64,000 nt of DNA from an uncultured Armatimonadota bacterium (GCA_903833215.1 CAILEM010000109.1:1-64000); one strand, 5' to 3'. Positions 42,622 through 51,204 are shown, counted from the stretch's first letter. Notes: generated from the letters alone by a model not told the origin. Program-made: numbers and translations.

Positions 42622-42963
42622 ATGAAGATGAAGGCAACCGTTGATTTCAACGACATGCTGCAAACACTCCGCATGGTGAAGAAGATGGGGCCGATGAAAA
42701 ATCTTCTAAAAATGATTCCTGGACTGGCGACTACCATCCCAGAAGCGGCATTCGACGCAATAAATGACAAGGACATCGGTAGGATTCAGGCAATCATCCT
42801 GAGCATGACGCCGGCAGAGAGATCAACCCCGCGATTGATCAGCTATTCGCGGCAACGGCGTATTGCGGCAGGATCGGGCACCTCGGTCGACGAGGTGAAT
42901 AACCTGGTTCAAGACGTTTTGCGAAAGTCGAGGCCGTTTGATTGGACTTTTGGCGGCAAATAG
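42622..42963 (+). CDS. Free-standing duplicate of the Ffh M domain
   Basis: A 113-residue protein whose residues about 6-95 match the C-terminal M domain of Ffh encoded 600 bp downstream. The methionine-rich signal-peptide loop (MLQTLRMVKKMGPMKNLL) and the SRP RNA-binding RRIAAGSGT segment are both kept. The DNA agrees at about nine in ten positions over 170 bp by hand alignment. The last 20 residues (VQDVLRKSRPFDWTFGGK) are new. GAGAGG stands 6 nt before the ATG at 42622, so it could be translated. It lacks the NG GTPase domain; it may be a decaying duplicate or a competitor for SRP RNA or signal peptides. Confidence 0.75.
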   Translation: MKMKATVDFNDMLQTLRMVKKMGPMKNLLKMIPGLATTIPEAAFDAINDKDIGRIQAIILSMTPAERSTPRLISYSRQRRIAAGSGTSVDEVNNLVQDVLRKSRPFDWTFGGK

Positions 42964-42965
42964 AG

Positions 42966-43139
42966 TCCATGGGCGGTGCCCACGGACCAGTTGGGGCGCG
43001 CCGTTGGCGCTTCGGATTTGGCGTGCTCCGAGTTCCTAGGGCGATGCCCTAGGCTATTGTTGGTACGCACCTTTGGTGCTCGGGCTTTTCCTAGGGCGAC
43101 GCCCTAGGCTATTGTTGGGGCGCACCTTTGGGGCTTGGC
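42966..43139. repeat. Palindromic block upstream of ffh, with a 55-bp tandem repeat
   Basis: Two tandem units of period 55 bp start at 43035 and 43090. Each opens with the palindrome CCTAGGGCGA(T/C)GCCCTAGG, then CTATTGTTGG and a CGCACCTTTGG segment. A third hairpin, TCCATGGGC-GGT-GCCCACGGA, lies at 42966-42986. No T tract follows, so these are not typical terminators. The block fills the gap between the M-domain duplicate and ffh. Confidence 0.75.
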
Positions 43140-43189
43140 CTGCCAGGACGCAACGGTTCTTGGGCGGACGGGGTACCTTAACTGTTCCG

Positions 43190-44518
43190 ATGTTGGATTC
43201 CCTCACGCGCCGGTTGGCCGGCATACTTTCGGGCTTAAGGGGCAAGGGCCGCCTTACCGAAGACGACGTTACCGAGATGCTTCGCGAAGTTCGCGTAGCG
43301 TTGCTCGAAGCGGACGTCAATTTCGCAGTCGCCAAGAGCTTTATTGCCAAGGTGAAGGAAAAAGCCGTCGGTGAGGATATCTACGGCAACCTCACTGCCG
43401 ATCAGACGATCATCAAAATCGTCAGGGACGAGCTCACCGAGATGCTCGGCACCGAGGCGCCAAAGTTTAACTACAATCCTTCGCCGCCCACCGTTATCTT
43501 GATGTGCGGGCTCCAAGGTTCGGGAAAGACGACCACCACGGCAAAACTCGCCAAGTGGCTCGTCAGCCAAGGCAAGAAACCGATGCTTGCCGCCTGCGAT
43601 ATTCAACGCCCGGCTGCCGTCAAGCAGCTCGAAGTTTTGGGTGAGCAGGTCGAAGTTCCCGTCTTTGCCAAGCTGGACGGCACTTCCCCGGTCGAAATCG
43701 CCCGTGAAGCGCTCGCTCGCTGCAAGCACTTGATGCTCGACGTCCTGATTGTCGACACTGCCGGCCGCTTGCAGGTCGATGATCTTCTGATGAAGGAACT
43801 TCATCAGATTTCTGACGCGACGAAACCAAGCGAAGTATTTTTGGTGCTGGATTCCACCACCGGACAAGAAGCCGTGCACGTCGCGGAGGCATTCCATAAG
43901 GAAGTCAAGCTGACGGGTGCGATCTTCACCAAGCTCGACGGTGACACACGTGGTGGTGCCATCCTCAGCGTTCGAGCTTCCACCGGAGTACCGGTTCGAT
44001 TTATCGGGGTGGGAGAGCAAGTCGATGCCCTCGACACTTTCTATCCCGATCGTATGGCCCAGCGAATCATCGGTATGGGCGATGTCATGGGAATCATCGA
44101 GAAGGCCCAACAGGTCATCAATCAAGATGAAGCCGAAGACATCGAACAAAAGATGATGCGGGGCAACCTCGACTTCAACGACATGCTGCAAACATTCCGC
44201 ATGATGAAGAAGATGGGGCCGATGAAAAATCTCCTCAAAATGATCCCTGGACTGTCGACTGCCATCCCAGAAGAGGCATTAGACGCAATAAATGACAAGG
44301 ACACGGGTAGGATTGAGGCAATCATCCTGAGCATGACGCCAAAAGAGCGATCAAATCCGGATATAATTAACGGTTCGCGACGAAAGCGTATTGCTGCAGG
44401 CTCGGGTACGACTGTCGAAGAGGTAAATAACCTTCTCAAACAGTTTTACGGGAGTCGACGTGGGATGAAGCAGATGATGCAAGTCCAAAAGAAAATGAGC
44501 AAGCGCGGACGGCGATAA
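43190..44518 (+). CDS. Signal recognition particle GTPase Ffh
   Basis: A 442-residue protein, full length. N domain (residues 1-85), G domain with GLQGSGKTTTTAKLAKWL, DTAGRLQ and TKLDGDTRGGAILS, and a C-terminal M domain with the Met-rich loop and RKRIAAGSGTTVEEVNNLL for 4.5S RNA. It binds signal peptides at the ribosome and delivers the complex to FtsY. The start at ATG 43190 (MLDSLTRRL) agrees with family starts; a longer reading from 43073 runs through the palindromic block. rpsP and khpA follow, a common bacterial arrangement. Confidence 0.97.
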   Translation: MLDSLTRRLAGILSGLRGKGRLTEDDVTEMLREVRVALLEADVNFAVAKSFIAKVKEKAVGEDIYGNLTADQTIIKIVRDELTEMLGTEAPKFNYNPSPPTVILMCGLQGSGKTTTTAKLAKWLVSQGKKPMLAACDIQRPAAVKQLEVLGEQVEVPVFAKLDGTSPVEIAREALARCKHLMLDVLIVDTAGRLQVDDLLMKELHQISDATKPSEVFLVLDSTTGQEAVHVAEAFHKEVKLTGAIFTKLDGDTRGGAILSVRASTGVPVRFIGVGEQVDALDTFYPDRMAQRIIGMGDVMGIIEKAQQVINQDEAEDIEQKMMRGNLDFNDMLQTFRMMKKMGPMKNLLKMIPGLSTAIPEEALDAINDKDTGRIEAIILSMTPKERSNPDIINGSRRKRIAAGSGTTVEEVNNLLKQFYGSRRGMKQMMQVQKKMSKRGRR

Positions 44519-44537
44519 GAAAGGAAAAGAAGATTTA

Positions 44538-44885
44538 ATGGTAAAGATCCGACTTAGGAGAATTGGCACGAAGGGACGACCGTTCTACCGCGTGGTAGTA
44601 GCTGAGAGCACGTCCGGACGGAACGGAAAGTTCGTAGAGACGCTGGGTATTTATGACCCCGTATCCCAGCCCAAGAAGCTCGAAGTCAACGAGGAGCGCG
44701 CGATCCACTGGCTCATGGCAGGCGCACAGCCTTCCGAGACCACGGCTTATTTGCTTAACAAGCTTGGCATCCTGCCCAAGTTTCTTGAGCAGCGCCCAAC
44801 TCAGAAGAAGAATTACACCTTCCTCGACAAGAGAACTGCAGCTATCTCGGTAGCCGCCACCGCTGAAACAACAGAGACCGCCTAA
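44538..44885 (+). CDS. 30S ribosomal protein bS16
   Basis: A 115-residue bS16. The N-terminal VKIRLRRIGTKGRPFYRVVVAES and FVETLGIYDP stretches are diagnostic. It is longer than the usual 80-90 residues because of an Ala/Thr-rich tail. It follows ffh by 19 bp with a purine-rich AAGGAAAAG site upstream of the ATG, and its stop overlaps the khpA start by one base (TAATG). Confidence 0.97.
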   Translation: MVKIRLRRIGTKGRPFYRVVVAESTSGRNGKFVETLGIYDPVSQPKKLEVNEERAIHWLMAGAQPSETTAYLLNKLGILPKFLEQRPTQKKNYTFLDKRTAAISVAATAETTETA

Positions 44886-45124
44886 TGAGCTATCGCCCGT
44901 TCGTTGAAACCCTAGTAAAGTCCGTGGTTGAGAACCCGGATCAGATCGAAATCGACGAAGAGCACGAGATGGGGACCCGAACCTTCTTCGTGCGGGTATC
45001 GCCAGAAGATGTTGGCAAGATCATCGGCAAGAGTGGTCGCGTTGTAAGCGCCATTCGATGTGTGGTGAGTGCCGTCGCTGCAAAGTCGCGCGAAAAGGCT
45101 TTCGTCAAAATCGTTACGGAATAG
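44885..45124 (+). CDS. KH-domain RNA-binding protein KhpA
   Basis: A 79-residue single KH domain protein (VSPEDVGKIIGKSGRVVSAIR contains the GxxG loop as GKSG). KhpA-type proteins bind RNA, often with KhpB, and affect cell division and small-RNA function in some bacteria. The start codon overlaps the rpsP stop, and the ffh-rpsP-khpA order is conserved in many phyla. Confidence 0.93.
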   Translation: MSYRPFVETLVKSVVENPDQIEIDEEHEMGTRTFFVRVSPEDVGKIIGKSGRVVSAIRCVVSAVAAKSREKAFVKIVTE

Positions 45125-45126
45125 TT

Positions 45127-45196
45127 CATCAGCAAAAGCTGATTGCACCCCTTCTCCTTCTTGAGTAATTAAGAGCGAGGAGGGGTCTTATTTTGC
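45127..45196. terminator. Hairpins between convergent khpA and rel
   Basis: A first stem ATCAGC-AAAA-GCTGAT (45128-45143) is followed by an imperfect stem pairing ACCCCTTCTCC with GAGGAGGGGT (to about 45186) and then CTTATTTT. The position between two convergent genes suggests a bidirectional terminator; the T tract is interrupted, so the call is moderate. Confidence 0.5.
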
Positions 45197-45202
45197 CCGA
45201 CT

Positions 45203-47446
45203 CTATCGAGCGCTTCGACCAAACATCCGGGTAATCGCGATGACGTCGCTGAAGTTAGAGATCTTGGTCATCACCTGCGAGAGGTGATCGGTATCGCGGA
45301 CATCGGCGGTCACGTCAATTTCGGCGGTGTGGTTCGCCAGCGTCTTCACTTTCAAGGCGGAGACATTGGTTTTGGATTCTCCAAGGATGGTCGAGATATC
45401 CATCAACAGGCCCGTTCGGTTTACAGACACGATCTTGAGGGCAACCGCATAAACATTTCCATCTGAAGCCCAAGTGAATGGGATGAGTCTTTCTGGCTCG
45501 TTGGCGACGTAGGCAATGGCGTTAGGGCACACTTTGCGATGGATCATGATCCCCCTTCCGCGTGTAACGTAACCCACCACTTCGTCACCGGGTATGGCGC
45601 TACAACACTTTGCTCTCGTCAGCATGACGTTGTCGATGCCACTCGTAACCAGCGTGAGCTTGCCTTCTTTGGTCTTGCTGACCTCGATCCGGTCGACTGG
45701 CGTCCGGTCCGTCACCGTGCCACGAAGGCGAGTGACGACACTGTGCACGGACAGCATCCCGAGACCGACTTTGGCGAGAACATCCATTGCCGTCTCGCAG
45801 GAGTCGATTTGGTCGGCAACTTTGTCGAGCTTATCTTCGCCAAGGAACATCTTGGGATCCAACCCAAGGTACCGGAGCTCCTTTTCGAGAGCCTCCCTTC
45901 CCCGCTGCGCATCTTCGTTTTTTGTAAGTTTGCGGAAGTAAGTCCGCAGTTTGCTCCGCGTGTGAGCCGACTTCACAAATTCAAGCCAATCGAGGCTGGG
46001 GGATGCGTTCGATCGAGTGAGAAGCTCGATCACATCGCCATTCTTGAGCTTCGAGCTGAGCGAGACGATCAGTCCGTTGACCTTGGCGCCAACCAGGGTC
46101 ATGCCCAACTGGGTATGAACCCGGAAGGCAAAATCGACAGGGGTGGAGTCCTTTGGAAGGTCAATCACATCGCCTTTCGGCGTGAATACGAAGGTCTGTT
46201 CCGAGAAGAGATCGGTGGAAACCGTCCGAAGAAAGTCGCTGGAAAGACGTTGATCTGAAGACCAGTCGAAGAGCTGCTCACGTAGAGTTGAAAGCCGCTT
46301 CGTCTCATCCGTGGCTCCGGTTCCCTCTTTATAGGTGTAATGCGCGGCAACGCCATATTCGGCGACCTCGTGCATTGCCTTCGTGCGGATCTGGACTTCC
46401 ATCGGGTCGCCACTGGGGCTGACAACCTTCGTGTGAAGAGACTGGTAGCCGTTGGGCTTGGCGCGCGCGATGTAGTCGTAGAACTTGCCCGGAATCGGCA
46501 TGTAGGTTTCGTGAACAACACCCAGAGCCAGATAGCAGTCTGAGACATTCTCGACAATGATCCTCAACGCCAGAAGGTCGTAGATTTCCTCAAAGCGGGT
46601 GTTCTGCTGTACGATCTTGTTAAAGATGGAGTAGAGGTGTTTTGGACGGCCACGTATCTCGAGAACCTTCATCCCACGATCTTCGAATCTCTGTTTGAGG
46701 GCTAGGATCGATTCTTTGAGCTCCATTTCCCGCAAGGGGCGCGCCTTGGCGACGAGTTCAGAGATCTCCTTGAACTCGCCAGGATGGAGGACCTCGAAGC
46801 TGAGGTCTTCAAGCTGCCACTTGATCTGCCAGATTCCGAGTCTCGCCGCAAGGGGAGCGTAGATATTCAGCGTCTCGTTCGCGATTCGCATCTGCTTTTC
46901 GGGCGGAAGCGACTTGAGCGTCTGCATGTTGTGCAGGCGGTCTGCTAGCTTGATGACCATGACTCGGAAGTCCTTGGCCATGGCCAGAAGCATTTTTCGT
47001 AGCGTCTCGGCGGTGCGAGTCGTTTCCGCCGCAACACGCTGACGATGTGTGAGATCGCCATGTGAAGATGACGTTAGCTTGGTGACACCCTCCACCATCG
47101 CCAATACGTCCTCACCAAACTCTTTCGCGATCAGTTCAGGTTTGACGTCGGGGCAATCTTCGAGGACATCGTGAAGGAGCGTGGCAACGATGGTGTCGTC
47201 ATCCATTCGAAGCTCAACGACGATTTTGGCGACGGCCAGAGGGTGGAGAATGTACGGTTCGCCCGACTTTCTCATCTGGCCGGCATGGGCTCGCTCGGCG
47301 ATGAAGTACGCGTAGCGAATTCTGCGGACGTTTGCGTCGTCGCGCTGCTGCCGTATGATCTGCAACAGGGCGTGTAGATCTTCGGGCTCTTCCCAGTCGT
47401 GGCTAATCTCGTAGGCCGCTACCATAGACGGCATTGCATCGGTCAA
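45203..47446 (-). CDS. RelA/SpoT bifunctional (p)ppGpp synthetase/hydrolase
   Basis: A 747-residue Rel enzyme. HD hydrolase domain (residues about 40-200, with MRKSGEPYILHPLAVA and LLHDVLEDC), synthetase domain (RGRPKHLYSIFNK, YDLLALRI, PNGYQSLHTKV), TGS domain (FVFTPKGDVIDLPKDSTPVDFA), a helical/zinc-finger-like region with CCSAIPGDEV and a C-terminal ACT domain. It makes and degrades the alarmone under starvation. Both active centres look intact. Three ATGs (47446, 47434, 47425) are possible starts. kdsB lies 34 bp upstream on the same strand. Confidence 0.96.
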   Translation of the reverse strand: MTDAMPSMVAAYEISHDWEEPEDLHALLQIIRQQRDDANVRRIRYAYFIAERAHAGQMRKSGEPYILHPLAVAKIVVELRMDDDTIVATLLHDVLEDCPDVKPELIAKEFGEDVLAMVEGVTKLTSSSHGDLTHRQRVAAETTRTAETLRKMLLAMAKDFRVMVIKLADRLHNMQTLKSLPPEKQMRIANETLNIYAPLAARLGIWQIKWQLEDLSFEVLHPGEFKEISELVAKARPLREMELKESILALKQRFEDRGMKVLEIRGRPKHLYSIFNKIVQQNTRFEEIYDLLALRIIVENVSDCYLALGVVHETYMPIPGKFYDYIARAKPNGYQSLHTKVVSPSGDPMEVQIRTKAMHEVAEYGVAAHYTYKEGTGATDETKRLSTLREQLFDWSSDQRLSSDFLRTVSTDLFSEQTFVFTPKGDVIDLPKDSTPVDFAFRVHTQLGMTLVGAKVNGLIVSLSSKLKNGDVIELLTRSNASPSLDWLEFVKSAHTRSKLRTYFRKLTKNEDAQRGREALEKELRYLGLDPKMFLGEDKLDKVADQIDSCETAMDVLAKVGLGMLSVHSVVTRLRGTVTDRTPVDRIEVSKTKEGKLTLVTSGIDNVMLTRAKCCSAIPGDEVVGYVTRGRGIMIHRKVCPNAIAYVANEPERLIPFTWASDGNVYAVALKIVSVNRTGLLMDISTILGESKTNVSALKVKTLANHTAEIDVTADVRDTDHLSQVMTKISNFSDVIAITRMFGRSAR

Positions 47447-47480
47447 GCCACGCTGCTTGAACCGTAGTTCTGCTTCCTTA

Positions 47481-48215
47481 TTAAGAAAGTATACGCCGAG
47501 CAGCGAGAATCTCGCGGACCTGATCGGCCTGTTCTGGCGTATCTACTGCGAGTTCGCTTCCGGCTCCCAGCGACATTTTGATTCGGACCCCGTTTTCCAT
47601 GAACCGAAGTTGCTCCAGACTTTCCGCGACTTCCAGAGGCGACTGTGGCCAAGTCGCAAATGCCTGCACCACTTCCCTACGATAGGCGTAAATTCCCACA
47701 TGCTTTTTCACGGGCACAGGACGTGCGTTACGCGCGAACGGAATTGCGAAGCGGCTAAAGTACAACGCAAAGCCGTGCAGGTCGGTCACAACCTTGACGA
47801 CGGAGGGCTCATCGATTTCGGATTCAGGGCATTCGCTGTAGACGCTCCCCATTATGACGGCAGCATCCTCCAGCAAGGGTTGAGCACAGGCAGCGATGCT
47901 CGCTGGCTGAATGAGGGGTTCGTCGCCTTGAACGTTCACGAAGACGTCTGCGTGAATGGATTTTGAGATTTCGGCAATTCGGTCGGTCCCCGTTGGGTGG
48001 GACGCGCTGGTCAACATCGCTTCTGCGCCGAAACATTTGCACGCTTCAATGATTTCTTGGTCAGGCGTGGCGACGACGATACGATCGGCAACACCAGCCG
48101 AGGTTGCCGCTTCAACAACCCACTGAACCATGGGCTTCCCCATCAAATCGCAAAGTGGCTTCCCAGGAAACCGCGTTGACCCCATTCGAGCGGGGATAAC
48201 AATACAACAGCGCAT
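47481..48215 (-). CDS. 3-deoxy-manno-octulosonate cytidylyltransferase KdsB
   Basis: A 244-residue enzyme with IPARMGSTRFPGKPL (nucleotide-binding), the VATPDQEI and GTDRIAE segments and VNVQGDEPLI (metal-binding Asp). It activates Kdo as CMP-Kdo for lipopolysaccharide synthesis in the cytoplasm. Its presence is direct evidence for an LPS outer membrane. It is upstream of rel on the same strand and may share a transcript. Confidence 0.95.
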   Translation of the reverse strand: MRCCIVIPARMGSTRFPGKPLCDLMGKPMVQWVVEAATSAGVADRIVVATPDQEIIEACKCFGAEAMLTSASHPTGTDRIAEISKSIHADVFVNVQGDEPLIQPASIAACAQPLLEDAAVIMGSVYSECPESEIDEPSVVKVVTDLHGFALYFSRFAIPFARNARPVPVKKHVGIYAYRREVVQAFATWPQSPLEVAESLEQLRFMENGVRIKMSLGAGSELAVDTPEQADQVREILAARRILS

Positions 48216-48252
48216 TGTATGACCGTACCACCTTCCGTATAATCAGTGAGAT

Positions 48253-48633
48253 ATGGCTCGTTGCAATAAGTGTGGAGCGGAACCCAAAGAGATCACAAGT
48301 TTTTGCAGCGCATGCGGAAGCAAGTTCGTTCCACGCCCCGAGCCCATTTCGGTTGAAGGTGAATCCGGTGCCTATTACTGCTTCAAACACAAGAAAGAAG
48401 TCACTCGTGTCACCTGCGGTCGCTGCGAAAAGCCGATCTGCACCAAGTGTTTAGTCGTGAGCGCTGCCGGAGTCCGCTGCAGACAGTGTGCAAGCCACCG
48501 AACCCCCATTCAACTCAGGGGGCTCGTTTACGATATTACAGGTGGCCTCAAAGGTGGAATGAATTACCGCCTGTTTTGGTACGCCTTTCTGCTCTTCTGG
48601 ATTGCCCGGATGTTCATTGGATGTTTGCGGTGA
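48253..48633 (+). CDS. Zinc-ribbon / B-box-like membrane protein
   Basis: A 126-residue protein. An N-terminal zinc ribbon (CNKCGAEP and CSACGSKF), then a B-box-like cluster (CFKHKKEVTRVTCGRCEKPICTKC and CRQCASH), and one membrane helix near the C-terminus (LFWYAFLLFWIARMFIG). Similar short proteins with B-box zinc fingers and membrane tails are frequent in bacteria, but their role is unclear. Divergent from kdsB with 37 bp between. Confidence 0.8.
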   Translation: MARCNKCGAEPKEITSFCSACGSKFVPRPEPISVEGESGAYYCFKHKKEVTRVTCGRCEKPICTKCLVVSAAGVRCRQCASHRTPIQLRGLVYDITGGLKGGMNYRLFWYAFLLFWIARMFIGCLR

Positions 48634-48741
48634 AGCCAACGTCAAACACGTGCCAACTTTAGACTTTCACGGGAGCTAGACGCCCCTGATGCCCTCGCTC
48701 GCGTCAAAGCGGGCGAGGGTCGGGCGAGGGGAAATCCGGTC

Positions 48742-48770
48742 CTAAAAAAGTGTCCCGGCGAAGCCGGGAC
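48742..48770 (-). terminator. Rho-independent terminator on the minus strand
   Basis: Read on the minus strand, an 8-bp stem GTCCCGGC / GCCGGGAC with a 3-nt loop is followed by AC and six T residues. It points downstream of the minus-strand gene at 49252-50631, though almost 500 bp away. A further GC-rich hairpin (CCCTCGC/GCGAGGG) is at 48692-48719. Confidence 0.7.
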
Positions 48771-48804
48771 TCCTTATCTCTAGAAACTTTCGTCGTTACG
48801 GGAT

Positions 48805-49110
48805 TATTTGGTGTCTCGCCTCCGGCTCGCCGCGATTTGCGAACAGGATTACCCTCTCCTGACCTCTACCCGATTGGACGCGGGAGAGGAACCTGTTTGC
48901 ACGCTCTCAACTTGAGCGCAGTTCTCCCTGTGCCTTCAATCGTCGATCTGTGAGCGACGAATACCGTTAAGCACAGGATCTCACAAGAACATTTTGCAGC
49001 GGATTTTTTTGGAGTCTCGACTGCGTCGCGACGCGATTTTGATGACCGGATTTCCCTCTCCTGACCTCTACCCTCTCGGACGCGGGAGAGGAACCTGGTC
49101 AGCATGCTCT
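48805..49110. repeat. Pair of ~100-bp direct repeats with internal hairpin
   Basis: Units at about 48805-48905 and 49007-49110 share GG(T/A)GTCTCG, GCGATTTT-like, TCCCTCTCC, TGACCTCTACCC and GGACGCGGGAGAGGAACCTG segments in the same order and spacing. Within each, CCCTCTCC pairs with GGGAGAGG. No reading frame persists in both. The 610-bp gap between the zinc-ribbon gene and the 49252 gene has no other gene. Confidence 0.7.
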
Positions 49111-49177
49111 TGGATTGGCTGAATGGACTGCAGTTCGCGCTTGTGGGATTAATGAGCCCAGAGGAAGCACATTTCGT

Positions 49178-49216
49178 GTAGCAGGAACCCTCCTAGCCGT
49201 TCAGGGTTCCTGCTAC
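49178..49216. repeat. 14-bp perfect hairpin
   Basis: GTAGCAGGAACCCT and its exact reverse complement AGGGTTCCTGCTAC are separated by 11 nt. No T tract adjoins. It stands 36 bp past the stop of the minus-strand 49252-50631 gene and might shape its 3' end. Confidence 0.6.
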
Positions 49217-49251
49217 AAATGAATTCCGATAGGCAAGGCTCTACGTCTACT

Positions 49252-50631
49252 TCACGGGTTGTTGATCCACTTGCAGTGACCATCGGTATAGGCGACAGCA
49301 CGTCCGCCGGGGCCATCGATGTATCCCAGGATGGTGCTGGCGGGCTCCTCTATTTTGGTCATTTCCCCGCCAGCGAAGGTGTACTTGAACCCGCTGAGAA
49401 GACTGGGATCTTTCAGGTACGGACCGAGCAGTTGATCGAGGTTGCTGCCCTGGAGGGGCAGTTTGTCGTCCATATCTCTCGCGTTCATGATGAAAGCGAG
49501 AGCGACTTGCTTCGCCTGGTTCAGGAGCCTCGTCTTGAGGGCAGATTCCTTTGCCTTGAGGTAGGCCTCAAGTGGAACCTTGACGATGGACCGGACGACG
49601 AGCGAACCTTGATTTAGGTAGCTAACGGCATTGTTCTTGGGTGAAAGCTCTCCTCGATTCCCGTCTGTCGTTAAAACCGAGAGTTCATTCTCCTTGGCAT
49701 CAGGCGCGGAAATGACGACTGATGGAGCGTTTACACCCGTCTTCTTTAGAGAAAGTGTGGCGGACATGTCCTGCACGACAAGATCCGGCGCGTTGCCTTT
49801 TCCAATCGCGGAGATCTCGTCGGGAGGTGCCGGACTCGGCGTCACTTTCATCGCTCTACGGTCAACGACATACCAAGTGCGCTTGGAAGGCTTCTTAGGC
49901 ACCCGTTCAATGTGCAGCACGTACATCTGGAGGTTGGAACTCCAGAAAGGAATACAGGTCTGACCGGGCATCTTGATCGCCTCACTGAGTGCGCCCTCGG
50001 TTCCAAAGAAACGCATCGTTGGAGGATCCATTGGCGCGGGCGCCCCGTCCCTCGTCGAAATGTACGGTGGATGTTCGATCAACGCCACGACGGGTTTGTA
50101 CGGTGAAGGATTGACCTCGAATGGTTTCGAATCGTCAAACTGCCCAATATTGATAGTCTTCCCAGAACTGGACAGGACAAACACCGAGGATGGATTTCGG
50201 GTGGATTCTGGCCCTTCTGTGAACACAGCCTCAACAACTAAAGAGGAGGATCCCGAAATCCACTGCACCGACCGAATCTGACCGCGGTTAGCCTTCATGC
50301 GCATGAGCGTCGTCGTCTTGCGTGTCACCGCGCTCCAAGTGATGATCTGTTGCTCGAAGTCAGGCATGTGGCGTTCATCGGGCTTGCCCGTCAGCACTTC
50401 GGACATCATTGCTGGCGTCAGGTCTGCATACATCCTAATCGCAGCCAATTTCTCCCCGTCCGCTGACCACGCGACTTCTTGTATCGTCGGCCCGCAGACA
50501 AAGTCCTGCGGAAGGAGCATATATGCGTTCTTCCCGCTGAGCACAAAATCGCGTTGAGGGTCCATTTGCCCAACTGACAATGAGGCTATTGCGAGCGCCG
50601 CAATCAGCGAAATCCCACGCACGTTAATCAC
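49252..50631 (-). CDS. Secreted hypothetical protein with prepilin-like C-terminal segment
   Basis: A 459-residue protein starting at GTG 50631 with a signal peptide (MINVRGISLIAALAIASLSVG). The central part alternates short beta-rich segments (EVAWSADGEKLAAIRMYADL and similar), as in PD40/TolB-like propeller proteins. The last 100 residues (LNQAKQVALAFIMNARDMDDKLP to GRAVAYTDGHCKWI) closely resemble the mature part of prepilin-type proteins with their H-x9-DG ending, but without the pilin helix. It looks like a fusion of a propeller-like domain with a pseudopilin-type tail. Its role is unknown. Confidence 0.6.
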   Translation of the reverse strand: MINVRGISLIAALAIASLSVGQMDPQRDFVLSGKNAYMLLPQDFVCGPTIQEVAWSADGEKLAAIRMYADLTPAMMSEVLTGKPDERHMPDFEQQIITWSAVTRKTTTLMRMKANRGQIRSVQWISGSSSLVVEAVFTEGPESTRNPSSVFVLSSSGKTINIGQFDDSKPFEVNPSPYKPVVALIEHPPYISTRDGAPAPMDPPTMRFFGTEGALSEAIKMPGQTCIPFWSSNLQMYVLHIERVPKKPSKRTWYVVDRRAMKVTPSPAPPDEISAIGKGNAPDLVVQDMSATLSLKKTGVNAPSVVISAPDAKENELSVLTTDGNRGELSPKNNAVSYLNQGSLVVRSIVKVPLEAYLKAKESALKTRLLNQAKQVALAFIMNARDMDDKLPLQGSNLDQLLGPYLKDPSLLSGFKYTFAGGEMTKIEEPASTILGYIDGPGGRAVAYTDGHCKWINNP

Positions 50632-50738
50632 AAAAACTTAGACGCGCGGACATGTGTAAATAGTTGCCAGTTTTCTGGCACTTTTATTTTTCCAGTCGAC
50701 ACTTTGGCCGAATGCACCTATTTCCAATCTTTGACCAC

Positions 50739-50880
50739 CCCGTAATCGGCGTCTCCGTGGCGTCGCAGCCGCTGTTGGAATGCCTGTCAATTTGATATAT
50801 CCGACGGCGTTTCGATCGAATGAACTCTCCTGCTCTCAATAACTGATCCCCCCGTAGTCGACGTCTCCGTGGCGTCGCAG
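50739..50880 (-). repeat. Two single REP copies upstream of the transposase gene
   Basis: REP sequences at 50739-50767 and 50850-50880 read CCCGTAGTCGACGTCTCCGT-like on the plus strand: a GTAG (GTAA in the first) tetranucleotide, then a hairpin of CGACG / CGTCG around a 9-nt loop. They are in the opposite orientation to the copies at 51034 and in the tandem array. Confidence 0.8.
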
Positions 50881-51033
50881 CTGACGTTTGGATTCATTGT
50901 GCTGATTGGGTGGTCTGAGAAAATTGCATCGAATGGTCGTGCAGCGACCAACCAATTACACACCAATCGGATGGATTTGCTACCTGGTTCAGGGCCTTCT
51001 GAGAAAATCACAGGATGCAGCCCCACGTTTCCG

Positions 51034-51063
51034 GACGACGCCACGGAGACGTCGACTACGGGG
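51034..51063 (+). repeat. Single REP copy
   Basis: GACGACGCCACGGAGACGTC and the following GACTAC match the array units at 51.7-52.0 kb and are inverted relative to the copy at 50850-50880. The arms CGACG and CGTCG can form a hairpin; the tetranucleotide GTAG appears on the minus strand at its foot. Confidence 0.8.
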
Positions 51064-51204
51064 CTGGTCAGAAGCCTTGTTGCTATATTGTGTGCCACTG
51101 CGTAACGCCACCAGATGTCGATCTGGATGAATCCACGGGCGTTCTCGGTATTAGGGCTTCCGTATCAATGAGGGTTTCTAGTAGCATTTCAGGCTATGTC
51201 AGGA

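Noticed and set aside
43235-44191. A 318-codon minus-strand frame opposite ffh
   Set aside because: It is antisense to the full-length conserved ffh gene; no motif or start signal.
45539-46258. A 239-codon plus-strand frame opposite rel
   Set aside because: Antisense to the RelA/SpoT gene with conserved TGS and synthetase motifs.
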